Notes under the pieces: generated by a model
Told to the model about the DNA's origin: nothing
The model's input: the letters and a program-made list of their open reading frames with translations, nothing else
Databases searched by the model: none
Shown: positions 26,872 to 36,370 of the stretch, piece after piece
How positions within the stretch are numbered: the first letter of the stretch is position 1
Layout of the letters: each line of letters starts with the position of its first letter
Program-made: the position numbers and the translations under genes
Origin: Gordonia soli NBRC 108243
GTDB lineage: Bacteria; Actinomycetota; Actinomycetes; Mycobacteriales; Mycobacteriaceae
Assembly (NCBI RefSeq): GCF_000334455.1
Contig: NZ_BANX01000017.1
Span: 1-64,000 of the forward strand
Direction: 5' to 3'
DNA length: 64,000 nucleotides

Positions 26872-28152
26872 ATGGGCTACTCCATACTGCCGAGTACGGA
26901 CTTGGCAGGTCTCGCCGGGGACATCGCGAACAGTCAGGCCGCGATCCTCACCGGCGGAACGCCCGTCGTCCGGCCCCCGGAACCGATCGTCGCATCGTGG
27001 AAGCGGGCCCAGGAAGCCGGTCTCGCCGCCGAACGCCACGCACCGCCGGTCATCGGAATCACCGAACTCGATCGTCGCCGGGCCGTGCATCCGCTCACCC
27101 CGATCATCGGCTCGCTGCAGCGTCTCTTCGAGGACTCCGTCGACGACGCCCAGATGATGATGGGGATCTTCGACGCCGAGGGACTGCTGCTGTGGCGAGG
27201 CGGCTCGCGCCGTGTCCTGTCGCTCGGCGAGAGTCTGACCTTCGTCGAGGGATCCCAGTGGGACGAGCCGTCGACCGCGACGACGGCGATCAGCCTCGTG
27301 ATCGAGAAGCCACGCCCGCTCCGGGTGTTCGGTGCCGAGCACTACAGCCGACCGCTGCACGACTGGTACTGCGCCGCCGCCCCCATCCACGACCCCCGCA
27401 CCGGTGATCTGCTCGGCATCGTCGACCTGTCGGGTCCGGCGTTGAGCTGGCAGCCGTCGGCGACGATGCTGGCCAACACCATCGCGACCATCGGCGAGCA
27501 CGAACTGTCGCGGCTGCACCTCGGTCGGCTCGCCGACCTGCGCAGCGGCGCCGCTCCGCAACTGGCCGCGATCCGCGGTCCAGCCCTCGTCGTCGACGAG
27601 GCAGGCTGGGTCGCCGACAGTCGCGGCGTCACCGCCCCGCGCCGGGTGGCGACGCCTGCCGAGGGGGATCATCAGTTCGTACCGGGTATGGGCATGTGCA
27701 TCAGCGAACCGGTCGGCGAGGGATGGCTCATCCGCCCGGTCGGACCGGTGAACCCGGTGCGCGCCGAACTCGACCTGCGGGGCGAGCCGACGCTCGTCGT
27801 CGGCGGCGACGAGGAGTGGCGTACGGTGCTGACCCGTCGACACGCACAGATCCTGCTGCTGCTCTCGCGTTCGGGCGAGTCCGGGCTGACCGCTGCGGCG
27901 TTGAGCCATCACCTCTTCGGCGACGGCGAGCACCTGGTGACGGTGCGGGCGGAGATGTCCCGACTGCGTCGCGCCGTCGGCGCACTCGTCGCCAGTCGCC
28001 CTTACCGTCTGGCGCCCGGGGTGTCGCTGACCATGGCCGCCGACTCGGACGAATCGTCGCTCGAGGTCACCGACGCACTCACCCCGGTGCGCGACGACCT
28101 TCCAGAACCGCCTCGTAGACCTCGCGGCGGGAGACATCAGCGCCCCGCGTGA
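26872..28152 (+). CDS. GAF-domain regulator with C-terminal winged helix
   Basis: A 426-residue protein. Residues about 80-210 form a GAF-like sensor (ESLTFVEGSQWDEPSTATTAI..., DWYCAAAPIHDPRTGDLLGIVDLSG), similar to the N-terminal part of AcoR-type activators but without the AAA+ module. The C-terminal AALSHHLFGDGEHLVTVRAEMSRLRRAVG resembles a winged-helix DNA-binding domain. Its ligand is unknown. The 3' end overlaps the convergent rsmI by 74 bases. Confidence 0.78.
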   Translation: MGYSILPSTDLAGLAGDIANSQAAILTGGTPVVRPPEPIVASWKRAQEAGLAAERHAPPVIGITELDRRRAVHPLTPIIGSLQRLFEDSVDDAQMMMGIFDAEGLLLWRGGSRRVLSLGESLTFVEGSQWDEPSTATTAISLVIEKPRPLRVFGAEHYSRPLHDWYCAAAPIHDPRTGDLLGIVDLSGPALSWQPSATMLANTIATIGEHELSRLHLGRLADLRSGAAPQLAAIRGPALVVDEAGWVADSRGVTAPRRVATPAEGDHQFVPGMGMCISEPVGEGWLIRPVGPVNPVRAELDLRGEPTLVVGGDEEWRTVLTRRHAQILLLLSRSGESGLTAAALSHHLFGDGEHLVTVRAEMSRLRRAVGALVASRPYRLAPGVSLTMAADSDESSLEVTDALTPVRDDLPEPPRRPRGGRHQRPA

Positions 28153-28924
28153 CCTCGGCGCACGCATCCTTGAGCCGCATGCCCGCGGTCACCAGCTCCT
28201 CGGCGCGCGCCACCAGGTCGTCGATGCTCGGTGCCTCCGGCACACCGCCCTCGATGACCACCGTGATCTCCCCACGGACGCCGCCGGCAGCCCATTCCGC
28301 GAGTTCGGCGAGGCCACCGCGCCGGATCTCCTCGTAGGTCTTGGTCAGCTCACGGCACACCGCCGCACGACGGTGGGGTCCGATGACCTCTGCGGCCGCG
28401 GCCAGCGTCTCGGCCAGACGATGCGGGCTCTCGAAGAAGACGGTCGTCCGAGGCTGTCCGGCGACCTCGGAGAGCCACTCGCGACGAGCGCCCGTCTTCC
28501 GCGGTGCGAAGCCGTCGAAGCAGAACCGCTCGGAGGGCAGACCCGACACCGCGAGCGCGGTGGTGACCGCCGACGGTCCGGGCAGGCAGGTGATCGGCAG
28601 TCCGGCGTCGGCGCAGGCGGCGACGACCCGGAATCCCGGATCGCTGACCGACGGCATACCGGCGTCGGTCACCACGAGGACGGTCGATCCGTCGGCGACC
28701 GCGGCCACCAGCCCGGGCGTCCGCGACGCCTCGACCTGGTCGTAGTAGCTGATCAACCGACCGCCGATCTCCACCTCCAGCGACGCCGCGAGCGCCCGGG
28801 TCCGGCGGGTGTCCTCGGCCGCGACGATGTCGGCGTCGGCCAGCGCGGCCCGCAGCCGCGGTGACGCATCGTCGGGTCGTCCCATCGGCGTCGCCGCCAG
28901 CATCAGTACACCGCGCGCGTTCAT
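28079..28924 (-). CDS. rsmI: 16S rRNA (C1402) 2'-O-methyltransferase
   Basis: RsmI methylates the ribose of C1402 in the decoding centre. The 281-residue tetrapyrrole-methylase-fold protein has LMLAATPMGRPDD, DIVAAEDTRRTRAL, VLVVTDAGMPSVSDPG, LPGPSAVTTALAVSGLP, FFESPHRLAETL and CRELTKTYEEIRRG. The open frame extends 43 codons upstream through the divergent promoter; the ATG at 28924 is the family start. TAAGCT (28933-28938) lies at -14 to -9. It is divergent from the mannosyltransferase, as Rv1003/Rv1002c are. Confidence 0.94.
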   Translation of the reverse strand: MNARGVLMLAATPMGRPDDASPRLRAALADADIVAAEDTRRTRALAASLEVEIGGRLISYYDQVEASRTPGLVAAVADGSTVLVVTDAGMPSVSDPGFRVVAACADAGLPITCLPGPSAVTTALAVSGLPSERFCFDGFAPRKTGARREWLSEVAGQPRTTVFFESPHRLAETLAAAAEVIGPHRRAAVCRELTKTYEEIRRGGLAELAEWAAGGVRGEITVVIEGGVPEAPSIDDLVARAEELVTAGMRLKDACAEVTRGADVSRREVYEAVLEGRRAPG

Positions 28925-28962
28925 CGACAACGAGCTTACGAGTGGCCGATACGATCGGTCGG
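28925..28962. promoter_or_regulatory. 38-bp divergent promoter (rsmI / O-mannosyltransferase)
   Basis: TAAGCT on the minus strand (28933-28938) and TACGAT on the plus strand (28950-28955) both lie close before their start codons. The two promoters must overlap physically, so the genes may compete for polymerase. Confidence 0.4.
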
Positions 28963-30540
28963 GTGACCACCGTCCTCGAACTCGACCGGCCTGATGGGCC
29001 GGCCCCGCGAGCCGAGGATCTCGGTACCCGTCCGACCCCACCGCCACCGGCACCGCTGTTCGGTGCGCCGGACCGCCGTCGGGGCCTGGTCGTCGGGCTG
29101 GTGATCACCGTCCTGGCCGCGATCACCCGACTCTGGGGCCTGCGCACACCGACCGACCAGGGCACGCCGGTCTTCGACGAGAAGCACTACGTCCCGCAGG
29201 GCTGGCAGGTCTTGACCGGCGGCAACTGGATCGAGGACAACCCCGCCTACGGACTCGTCGTGCATCCACCGGTCGGCAAATGGCTGCTCGCCGCAGGCGA
29301 GGGTGTGTTCGGATACGGCCCGGTCGGCTGGCGCATCGCCCCTGCCATCGCAGGCATCGGAATCGTCGTCCTCGTGTACTGCGCGGTCCGCCGGATGACC
29401 CGGTCCACCTTGGTCGGCGCGATCGCCGGGCTGTTCGCCATCTGTGACGGGGTGTTGTTCGTCCAATCGCGGATGGGCATGCTCGACATCTTCCAGGCGC
29501 TGTTCGTCGTCGCCGCCTTCACCGCACTTATCGCCGACCGCGACCAAGTGCGCCGACGGATGTACGTCGCCTACACCGAGGGGCGGGTGGGTCTCACCGA
29601 CTACGGTCCCCGCCTCGGTTTCCGCTGGTATCGCTTCACCGCGGGCGTGATGCTCGGCCTCGCCTGCGGGACCAAGTGGTCAGGGATCTACTTCGTCATG
29701 TTCTTCGCGGTCCTGGCGGTCGGATTCGACGTCGCCAACCGCCGTGCGCACAACGTCCGGCGTCCCTGGCGCGGCACGCTGGTCCGCGATGTGGTCCCGG
29801 CCGCCGCCAGCCTCGCGGTGTTGCCGGTCCTCATCTACCTGGCGACATTCGCGCCGTGGTTCAGCGGCGAGACATCGGTGTATCGATACGAGGTCGGCAA
29901 CCGGATCGGCGTCGACGGTCCGTTCTCGTGGGTGCCTGCGGCATGGCGATCGCTCTGGTATTACGAGTCCGGTGTGCTGGAGTTCCATGCCGGCCTGACC
30001 AACTCGGCCGGCAACCACCATCCGTGGGAGTCCAAGCCGTGGACGTGGCCGATGGGGCTGCGCCCGATGCTCTATGCGATCGAGACCGGGCCGGACCAGT
30101 GCGGTGGCGGCGACTGTGTCCGCGCCCAGATGCTGCTGGGATCGCCCGCGATGTGGTGGCTCGCGCTGCCGATGCTGCTGTGGGGGCTGTGGTCGTGGCT
30201 GGTGCGCCGGGACTGGCGCTACGCCGCGGTGGTCGTCGGCTACGGCGCGGCCTTCCTGCCCTGGTTCACCAACCTCGACCGTCAGATGTACTTCTTCTAC
30301 GCGACCGCGATGGCGCCGTTCCTGGTGATGGGCCTGGCGCTCTGCTGTTCGGACGTATTGTCGTCCGCGACGAGAACGGCCAGGACACGTCCGGAAAGAC
30401 GTGTCCTGGCCGTGCTGCTCGTGGCGATCTACGTGGGTCTCGTGGTCGACAACTTCGTGTGGCTGTGGCCGATCCTCACTGGGAGCCCGATTCCGTTGTC
30501 GACCTGGCATCAGCAGATCTGGCTTCCGAGTTGGGGTTGA
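28963..30540 (+). CDS. pmt: Polyprenyl-phosphate-mannose protein O-mannosyltransferase
   Basis: A GT39 membrane enzyme that attaches mannose to Ser/Thr of proteins during Sec export. The 525-residue sequence has many membrane helices after a Pro-rich cytoplasmic N-terminus, the catalytic-loop acidic residues in GTPVFDEKHYVPQG, HPPVGKW, and MGMLDIFQALFV. It ends WHQQIWLPSWG, close to actinobacterial homologues (Rv1002c). The GTG at 28963 is chosen because TACGAT lies at -13 to -8; a GTG 21 bases earlier is possible. The 3' end overlaps the convergent BCCT gene by 65 bases and contains a perfect 16-bp hairpin. Confidence 0.92.
   Translation: MTTVLELDRPDGPAPRAEDLGTRPTPPPPAPLFGAPDRRRGLVVGLVITVLAAITRLWGLRTPTDQGTPVFDEKHYVPQGWQVLTGGNWIEDNPAYGLVVHPPVGKWLLAAGEGVFGYGPVGWRIAPAIAGIGIVVLVYCAVRRMTRSTLVGAIAGLFAICDGVLFVQSRMGMLDIFQALFVVAAFTALIADRDQVRRRMYVAYTEGRVGLTDYGPRLGFRWYRFTAGVMLGLACGTKWSGIYFVMFFAVLAVGFDVANRRAHNVRRPWRGTLVRDVVPAAASLAVLPVLIYLATFAPWFSGETSVYRYEVGNRIGVDGPFSWVPAAWRSLWYYESGVLEFHAGLTNSAGNHHPWESKPWTWPMGLRPMLYAIETGPDQCGGGDCVRAQMLLGSPAMWWLALPMLLWGLWSWLVRRDWRYAAVVVGYGAAFLPWFTNLDRQMYFFYATAMAPFLVMGLALCCSDVLSSATRTARTRPERRVLAVLLVAIYVGLVVDNFVWLWPILTGSPIPLSTWHQQIWLPSWG
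30376..30413. terminator. Perfect 16-bp hairpin inside the mannosyltransferase gene
   Basis: ACGGCCAGGACACGTC (30376-30391) pairs perfectly with 30398-30413 around the loop CGGAAA. It codes for a loop between membrane helices (about TARTRPERRVLA) and lies 63 bases beyond the BCCT stop on the minus strand. It therefore sits where a BCCT terminator would be expected. Confidence 0.5.
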
Positions 30541-32197
30541 CCTTCTCGTCGCGGACGATCTGCTCCTCGGTGATCACCGGGAAGTCACCCGAGTTGGTCT
30601 CGATCTCGCCTGCCTGCTTGCTGATGTGCTCGTCCACCTGCTGCGTGAGCTCATCACGGGCGACGATCAGCGGATCGCGCCGCAGGTCCCGGTAGAGGGC
30701 GACGCACATACCGATCATCACGACCACGAACGGCAGTGCCGCGATGATGGCCATCTGTTGGATGCCGTTGAGTGCGTCGTCGCCGCTGATCGCGAGCAAC
30801 ATCGCCGCGACGGTACCGGTGAGCACACCCCAGAAGATCGTCACCCACCGCGAGGGTTCGTGCGCACCCCGCTGGGAGAGCGATCCCATCACGATCGAAG
30901 CCGAGTCGGCTCCCGACACGAAGAAGATGGCCACCAGGAGCATCACGAGCGTCGACGCGATCGCAGTCCACGGGAGGTTGCCGAGGACGTCGAACAACGT
31001 GTCCTCGCTGTTGTCCAGTGAGATGTTGGCACCCTGCGACTGTTGTCGGATGGCGGTGCCACCGAAGACGCAGAACCACAGCAACGACACCGTCGACGGC
31101 ACGATCATCACGCCGATGACGAATTCACGGATGGTGCGCCCACGACTGATCTTGGCCAGGAACAGGCCGACGAAGGGGGTCCAGGACACCCACCAGGCCC
31201 AGTAGAAGATCGTCCAGCCGGCCAGCCAGTCCTGCCCGGCCGAGTCGACGGTCGCCGACGAGCGGGCCGAGAACGCGGTGAAGTCGTTCAGGTACGCGCC
31301 GAGGGTGGTCGGGAGCAGGTTCATGATGAAGACGGTCGGTCCGACGACGAACACGAAGACGGCCAGGATGAGCGCCAGCACCATGTTGATGTTGGACAGC
31401 CATTGGATGCCCTTGGCGATACCGGAGACCGCGGATGCGACGAAGGCCGCGGTGAGCACCGCGATGACACCGACGAGCAACATGGTCGACGGCTCGTCCA
31501 GCCACCCGACCTTGGTCATGCCCGAACCGATCTGCAGCGCACCGAGACCCAGCGAGGCGACCGTGCCGAACAGCGTCGCGAAGATAGCCAGGATGTCGAT
31601 GATCCGGCCGATCGGCCCGTTGGTCTTGTTGCCGAGGAAGGGCGCGAAGACGGCGCTGAGCAACTGGCCGCGTCCGAGGCGGTAGGTGCTGTAGGCGATC
31701 GCCAGGCCGACGACGGCATACATCGCCCAGGGGTGGAATCCCCAATGGAACATCGTGGTCGCCATCGCGGTCCGGACGTCCTGCGCACTCATCTCCGGAG
31801 GGGCGTTGACGTAGTGCGAGAGCGGCTCGTTGGCGCCGAAGAACATCAGACCGATACCCATGCCGGCGCTGAACATCATCGCGATCCAGCTCACCGTCCG
31901 GAACTCGGGCTTCTCGCCTTCGCGACCCAGCGGGATCTTGCCGTACTTGCTGACCGCGAGATAGATCGCGAACAGGACGAAACCGGTCGCCGCGAGGATG
32001 AAGAGCCAGCCCAGATTGGTGGTGATCCACCCGAGGGTGTTCTCACCGACCGTGTTCAGGCTGCTCTGGTGGACGATGCCCCAGACGACGAAGCCGATGA
32101 CGATGACCGCCGTGATGCCGAACACCCACGGGTCCAGCCGAGGCTTCAATCGTTGCCTGGTCGTCTCTTCAGCAGTTGTCTGTTCACTTGTCGTCAC
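30476..32197 (-). CDS. BCCT family transporter (glycine betaine/choline type)
   Basis: A 573-residue secondary transporter with about 12 membrane helices. Signatures are MMFSAGMGIGLMFFGANEPLSHY and the Trp-rich box WWVSWTPFVGLFLAKISRGRTIREF, both diagnostic of BCCT carriers such as BetP. The charged C-terminal tail may act in osmosensing, as in BetP. Substrate is probably a compatible solute, but carnitine or choline cannot be excluded. It lies 31 bases after the gntR gene and may belong to the arcA-gntR unit. The GTG start has no strong ribosome-binding site. Confidence 0.92.
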   Translation of the reverse strand: MTTSEQTTAEETTRQRLKPRLDPWVFGITAVIVIGFVVWGIVHQSSLNTVGENTLGWITTNLGWLFILAATGFVLFAIYLAVSKYGKIPLGREGEKPEFRTVSWIAMMFSAGMGIGLMFFGANEPLSHYVNAPPEMSAQDVRTAMATTMFHWGFHPWAMYAVVGLAIAYSTYRLGRGQLLSAVFAPFLGNKTNGPIGRIIDILAIFATLFGTVASLGLGALQIGSGMTKVGWLDEPSTMLLVGVIAVLTAAFVASAVSGIAKGIQWLSNINMVLALILAVFVFVVGPTVFIMNLLPTTLGAYLNDFTAFSARSSATVDSAGQDWLAGWTIFYWAWWVSWTPFVGLFLAKISRGRTIREFVIGVMIVPSTVSLLWFCVFGGTAIRQQSQGANISLDNSEDTLFDVLGNLPWTAIASTLVMLLVAIFFVSGADSASIVMGSLSQRGAHEPSRWVTIFWGVLTGTVAAMLLAISGDDALNGIQQMAIIAALPFVVVMIGMCVALYRDLRRDPLIVARDELTQQVDEHISKQAGEIETNSGDFPVITEEQIVRDEKVNPNSEARSADARSTTESGSQ

Positions 32198-32228
32198 TCA
32201 CCAACACAACCAAAACTCAGACATTAAC

Positions 32229-32615
32229 TCAAGTCGCTCGTGTGGCATGGGTCACAAGTGACACGATTGTTGCATCGTCGACACCGAGTGTGCGCAGCGC
32301 CGCGACATGCCTGACCGTCGCTGCCTGGGCTTGTTCCAGCGCGGTGCCCTGAGCTGCGCGGACGTAGGATCCGAGCCGTCCGCGGGTCTCGATGACCCCG
32401 GCGCTCTCCAGCTCTCGATAGCTCTTCGCCACCGTGTTCGCGGCCAGCCCCAGACTCACCGCGAGTCGGCGCACCGTCGGCAGGCGTTCTCCCACGATCA
32501 GGTCGCCGTCGGCGATCGCGGCGATCACCCCGGCCCGGAGCTGCTCGAACGGTGCCGTCGTGGACTCGTGATCGATGGTCAACAGCCGCGCGAGGTCGAC
32601 CGGCTCGGCGCTCAC
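32229..32615 (-). CDS. GntR regulator, YtrA subfamily
   Basis: A 128-residue protein consisting of a winged-helix domain ([64 protein letters not shown] split over residues 20-85) and a short helical tail, as in YtrA-type GntR regulators. These usually control adjacent transporters. The GTG at 32615 overlaps the arcA TGA (GTGA), which fixes the start 11 codons inside the longest frame. The likely targets are arcA and the BCCT transporter. Confidence 0.88.
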   Translation of the reverse strand: MSAEPVDLARLLTIDHESTTAPFEQLRAGVIAAIADGDLIVGERLPTVRRLAVSLGLAANTVAKSYRELESAGVIETRGRLGSYVRAAQGTALEQAQAATVRHVAALRTLGVDDATIVSLVTHATRAT

Positions 32616-33889
32616 GACGCGTCCCTCGCCACCGGACACGACATACATCGCGGACCACCGCGGCCCGATCCCAGTTCACGCCCTTCGATCTCCAGTACCT
32701 CGATGCCGGAGTCGGCGAGGCGCCGATTGGTCTCGACGTTGCGGTTGTAGGAGACCACGACGCCGGGTTCCACTGCGAGCGTGTTGTTCCCGTCGTCCCA
32801 CTGCTCACGCTCGGCGGTCACCGGATCGAGTCCGGTGTCGATGACCCGGAGCTTCGCGATGCCCATCGCATCGGCTGCGGCATCGACGAAAGGTCGGGCA
32901 CCGGTGACGCTGACCTCTCCGTGATCCACGCGCAATGTGAAGGCAGACATGGTGTCCCGGATGTTGGGGTACATCACGACGGCATCTGTGTCGACCATCG
33001 TGCAGACCGTGTCGAGGTGCATGAACGCTCGAGCCTGTTCGATCGGGACGGCCAGCACCGTGTGCGCCAGGCCATCGTCGAACAGGCTGCGCGCCAACGC
33101 CTCCGCTCCTGCGGGTGTGGTCCGCTCCCCCACCCCGACGGCGACGACACCTGGCGCGAGCAGCAAGACGTCGCCGCCCTCGACCGGCGCCACGCGCGAC
33201 TCGTAGGCACGCCGGGACCCGGCGAAGCGAGGATGGTGCGCATAGATGAGGTCGGTCAGCGAGGTCTCCCTGGCCCGCGCCGGCAGCGCGAGCGAGGTGA
33301 TGGCGAACCGCGGACCGATCCAGAACGAACTGTCGCGGGTGAACAGGAGATTGGGCAGCGGGTCGATCGCGAACTCGGGTCCGTGGTGCATGCGTCGGAC
33401 CAGGGACGAGGTGGCTGCGGCCGGCGTCTCCGGGAGTTCGTCGAACGTCATACCCGCGGTCAGCACGTGGGCCAGATCGGCCGGCGCCAGGTCACGGAGA
33501 TGACCGGCCAATTCCTCGGCGAGGTGCGCGCCCAGACGTCGGGCCGACACCGCCGCCGCGATCCCCTGGATCCGGGCCGCCCCGGAGGCGGCGATGGTCT
33601 CGCGCAACAGATCGCCGAGCAGCAGTACCTCGACGCCGCGCGATCGCAGCACGTCCGCGAACTCGTCGTGCTCCTCCTGCGCGCGATCGACCCACGGCAG
33701 GCCGTCGAACAGCAACTGATCATTGTTGCGAGGCGTCAGCCGACGCAGTTCGTCTCCAGGCCGGTGCAGCAGGACCGTCCGCAACCGGCCGACCTCACTG
33801 GTGTTCCCGACACCTGCGGTCGCAGCCGTCGGGACGTCCACGGGCGCGGCATCCCCCGCGACGATCGGGACCACCGGGTCGGCACTCAT
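32612..33889 (-). CDS. arcA: Arginine deiminase
   Basis: This enzyme hydrolyses arginine to citrulline and ammonia. The 425 residues contain the family motifs [42 protein letters not shown] and the C-terminal [12 protein letters not shown] with the nucleophile Cys at about 415. Downstream partners of the classical pathway (arcB, arcC) are absent, so it may supply ammonia for pH control or shape arginine pools. TACGGT (33896-33901) at -12 to -7 suggests a leaderless mRNA. Mycobacteria keep arcA close to the mannosyltransferase as here. Confidence 0.95.
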   Translation of the reverse strand: MSADPVVPIVAGDAAPVDVPTAATAGVGNTSEVGRLRTVLLHRPGDELRRLTPRNNDQLLFDGLPWVDRAQEEHDEFADVLRSRGVEVLLLGDLLRETIAASGAARIQGIAAAVSARRLGAHLAEELAGHLRDLAPADLAHVLTAGMTFDELPETPAAATSSLVRRMHHGPEFAIDPLPNLLFTRDSSFWIGPRFAITSLALPARARETSLTDLIYAHHPRFAGSRRAYESRVAPVEGGDVLLLAPGVVAVGVGERTTPAGAEALARSLFDDGLAHTVLAVPIEQARAFMHLDTVCTMVDTDAVVMYPNIRDTMSAFTLRVDHGEVSVTGARPFVDAAADAMGIAKLRVIDTGLDPVTAEREQWDDGNNTLAVEPGVVVSYNRNVETNRRLADSGIEVLEIEGRELGSGRGGPRCMSCPVARDAS

Positions 33890-33970
33890 CGCCCCACCGT
33901 AGATCGTCGCGCGTGAGATCGCCGGGCACTGAGCCGACTCCGTCGAGACCGGAGCGGTGGGAGTCGACGA

Positions 33971-35209
33971 TCAGGCGTCGCCGTCGGACAACCGTGGGGC
34001 ACGGCCCACCGCTGCCGGGGCGGTCTCCCTGGCGAACACCCACAACAGCGCGGCGACCGCCGCCACCGCACCGGTGAGCAGGAAGGCAGGGCCGAAACCG
34101 AAGGTGGCCGCGATGTATCCGACGACGACCGGACCGGAGACGGCACCGAGATCCGACGCCATGCCGTAGGCGGCCAGGGCCGACCCACCCTGGGGGCGGT
34201 CACCGAGGACGTCGGCGAGCGCGGCTTGGTGAGTGGGAGCGAACAGCCCCGATCCGAGACCTGCGGCGACCGACAGGCCGAAGACCACCAGCAACCCGGG
34301 CGAGTATCCCAACCCCGCGGTGGCGGCCGCGGTGATGACCAGCCCGGGGAGGACCACCGGCCGGCGGCCGAGCCGGTCGGAGAGCCGCCCCGCCCCCAGG
34401 ATCGCGGCGACGTTGCCGACGGCGAACATCGCCAACGCCACCCCGGCCATCGACGGACTCGCTGCCAACGCATCGGTGACGAACAGCGGCACCACCGCCA
34501 CGCGCACACCGAAGGACGCCCAGCCCTGCGCGAAGTTGGATGCCAGAATCGCACGGTAGGCGCTGTCGCGCAGCGCCTCCCGCAGGGTCATCACCTCGCC
34601 GGTGCCGCGTGCGGTCAGGTCACCGACCCGTGCGCCGCGGAGGGCGACGGCCACCACGGCCGACGCCACCAGCAGCGCGATGGAGTAGACGACGAACGGC
34701 ATCCGGAGGCCGAATCCGACGAGCGCGCCACCGATCAGCGGTCCGGTGATGTTGCCGATCAGGAATCCGGCCGAGAAGTACCCCGACACCCGGCCGCGCA
34801 GGTCCGGTGGCGACATCCGGATGAGCAACGCCATCGCCGACACGGTGAACATCGTCGAGCCGATGCCGCCGGCTGCGCGGAAGACCAGCAACTGCCAGTA
34901 CGTCTGCGCGAATGCGCAGGCCAGGGTGCTGGCCGAGACGATGGCGAGACCCGCGAGGTAGATGCGCCGTTCACCGAGCTTTGTGATCAGCCGCCCGGTG
35001 GCCGGCGCGAACACCAGGCGCATCACCGCGAATGCGGAGATGACCGCCGATGCAGCGGTGATCCCGACGTCGAAGCTGCGGGCGAAGGCCGGCAGCGCGG
35101 GTGCGATCAGTCCGTATCCGAGGGCGATCACCACGTTGGCGACGAGGAGCACCCAGATGCCGCTCGGGATGCCGGCCCGACGGCCCGCGAAGGGTTCCGG
35201 CGCGGTCAC
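33971..35209 (-). CDS. MFS transporter
   Basis: A 412-residue carrier with about 12 hydrophobic segments. The first half has the MFS loop motif as RLVFAPATGRLITKLGERRIYLAG and AAGGIGSTMFTVSAMALL; the second half repeats it as GAGRLSDRLGRRPVVL. It looks like a drug/metabolite:proton antiporter of the DHA1 type. The GTG start overlaps the patatin stop (GTGA), so the two are coupled. Substrate unknown. Confidence 0.88.
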   Translation of the reverse strand: MTAPEPFAGRRAGIPSGIWVLLVANVVIALGYGLIAPALPAFARSFDVGITAASAVISAFAVMRLVFAPATGRLITKLGERRIYLAGLAIVSASTLACAFAQTYWQLLVFRAAGGIGSTMFTVSAMALLIRMSPPDLRGRVSGYFSAGFLIGNITGPLIGGALVGFGLRMPFVVYSIALLVASAVVAVALRGARVGDLTARGTGEVMTLREALRDSAYRAILASNFAQGWASFGVRVAVVPLFVTDALAASPSMAGVALAMFAVGNVAAILGAGRLSDRLGRRPVVLPGLVITAAATAGLGYSPGLLVVFGLSVAAGLGSGLFAPTHQAALADVLGDRPQGGSALAAYGMASDLGAVSGPVVVGYIAATFGFGPAFLLTGAVAAVAALLWVFARETAPAAVGRAPRLSDGDA

Positions 35210-36144
35210 GCAGCAGGCTCGGGCAGTTGGTCGAGGGCCGTCGCGGTCAGCGACCGGCCGAGCTCGATCATCTCGCTCGCCTTGTGGAAATCCATCGTGC
35301 GCACCGACTTCCGCGGCACCCGGATCAGCACGTCGGGCGGGTACCCGGCCACCTGATAGCGGGTCAACGCGACCTGCATGATGTCCAGCGACCGGCTGAG
35401 CACCTCGATCCGGCCCATCCTGGTGGGCCCCTCGGAGTCCTCTGCTTCGTCGGACTCACCCGCCGCGTGCACGTCGAGACCGAACCGGTCGCGGACGGTC
35501 CGTACGAACTCGCTGTCGAGCAGCGGGGCGGCGTTGCGTCGCAGTAGTCCGCGGGTCCGCGGCTCACGGGTGGCACCTTCGTCCGGGCCGCCGTCGGCAC
35601 CGAGCACCACACCGATGGTGACGTCACTGGCCACCGCGGACGTCGGCGCGACGGGGAGCGGATCGAGGATGCCGCCGTCGCCGAGGAGCCGCCCCTCGTA
35701 CTCGTGGGGGCTGATGACACCGGGGATGGCGATGGAGGCCCGGATCGCGTCGATGAGACTGCCCCGCTGGAACCAGACCGAACGGCCGGCGTTGAGGTCG
35801 GTGGCGACCGCGGTGAACGGCGCCGCAAGATCCTCGATCACGGTGTCGCCGAGTATCTCCCGCACGCGGGTGAGAATTCGCTCGGCACCGATGACACCCG
35901 GCTTGGACAACGAGACGTCCATCAACCGCACCACGTCGAGCTGCGAGAGTCCGCCGATCCAGTCGACATAGTCGTCCAGGCGACCGGCGCAGTGCAGCCC
36001 GCCGACCAGTGCCCCCATCGAGGACCCGGCAACGGTGACGATCTCGAACCCGCGGTCGGTGAGTTCGTGGATCGCCCCGATGTGGGCGTAACCGCGTGCC
36101 CCACCGCTGCCGAGGGCGAGCGCTACGCGGGTGGGTCGAGCCAT
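35206..36144 (-). CDS. Patatin-like phospholipase
   Basis: A 312-residue serine hydrolase. ALGSGGARGYAHIG forms the oxyanion loop, GSSMGALVGGL the nucleophile elbow (Ser about residue 42), and GDGGILDPLP the catalytic Asp of the Ser-Asp dyad. It resembles the cytoplasmic RssA/YchK group of lysophospholipase-like proteins. TAGGGT (36151-36156) lies at -12 to -7 of the ATG. A 5 x 21-bp tandem repeat lies about 50-155 bases upstream. It is translationally coupled to the MFS gene. Confidence 0.9.
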   Translation of the reverse strand: MARPTRVALALGSGGARGYAHIGAIHELTDRGFEIVTVAGSSMGALVGGLHCAGRLDDYVDWIGGLSQLDVVRLMDVSLSKPGVIGAERILTRVREILGDTVIEDLAAPFTAVATDLNAGRSVWFQRGSLIDAIRASIAIPGVISPHEYEGRLLGDGGILDPLPVAPTSAVASDVTIGVVLGADGGPDEGATREPRTRGLLRRNAAPLLDSEFVRTVRDRFGLDVHAAGESDEAEDSEGPTRMGRIEVLSRSLDIMQVALTRYQVAGYPPDVLIRVPRKSVRTMDFHKASEMIELGRSLTATALDQLPEPAA

Positions 36145-36194
36145 GCCCTCACCCTAGTCGTGGCCGGTGGGCGGCCCGGACGTGCCGTCGCACC

Positions 36195-36299
36195 GTCGAC
36201 CGTGCGCTCCGACTCGTCGACCGTGCGCCGCAACCCGTCGATCGTGCGCTCCAGTCTGTCGATCGTGCGCTCTGACCCGTCGACCGTGCGCCCCTCCCC
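36195..36299. repeat. Five tandem 21-bp repeats in a divergent promoter region
   Basis: Units begin at 36195, 36216, 36237, 36258 and 36279; each starts GTCGAYCGTGCGC, with degenerate last eight bases. The 21-bp period equals two DNA turns and also seven codons; on the minus strand it would read RT(V/I)D-type heptads. The array lies between the patatin gene (minus) and the VOC gene (plus). No adjacent gene uses these frames convincingly. Confidence 0.85.
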
Positions 36300-36370
36300 C
36301 CCGACCGATGAGAAACGCGCCTCGCCCGGGTCGACATCTGTGACCGTCACACCGACCCAAGGAGTCCCCG

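Noticed and set aside
36195..36299. CRISPR array
   Set aside because: Units are contiguous with no spacers and no cas genes are nearby.
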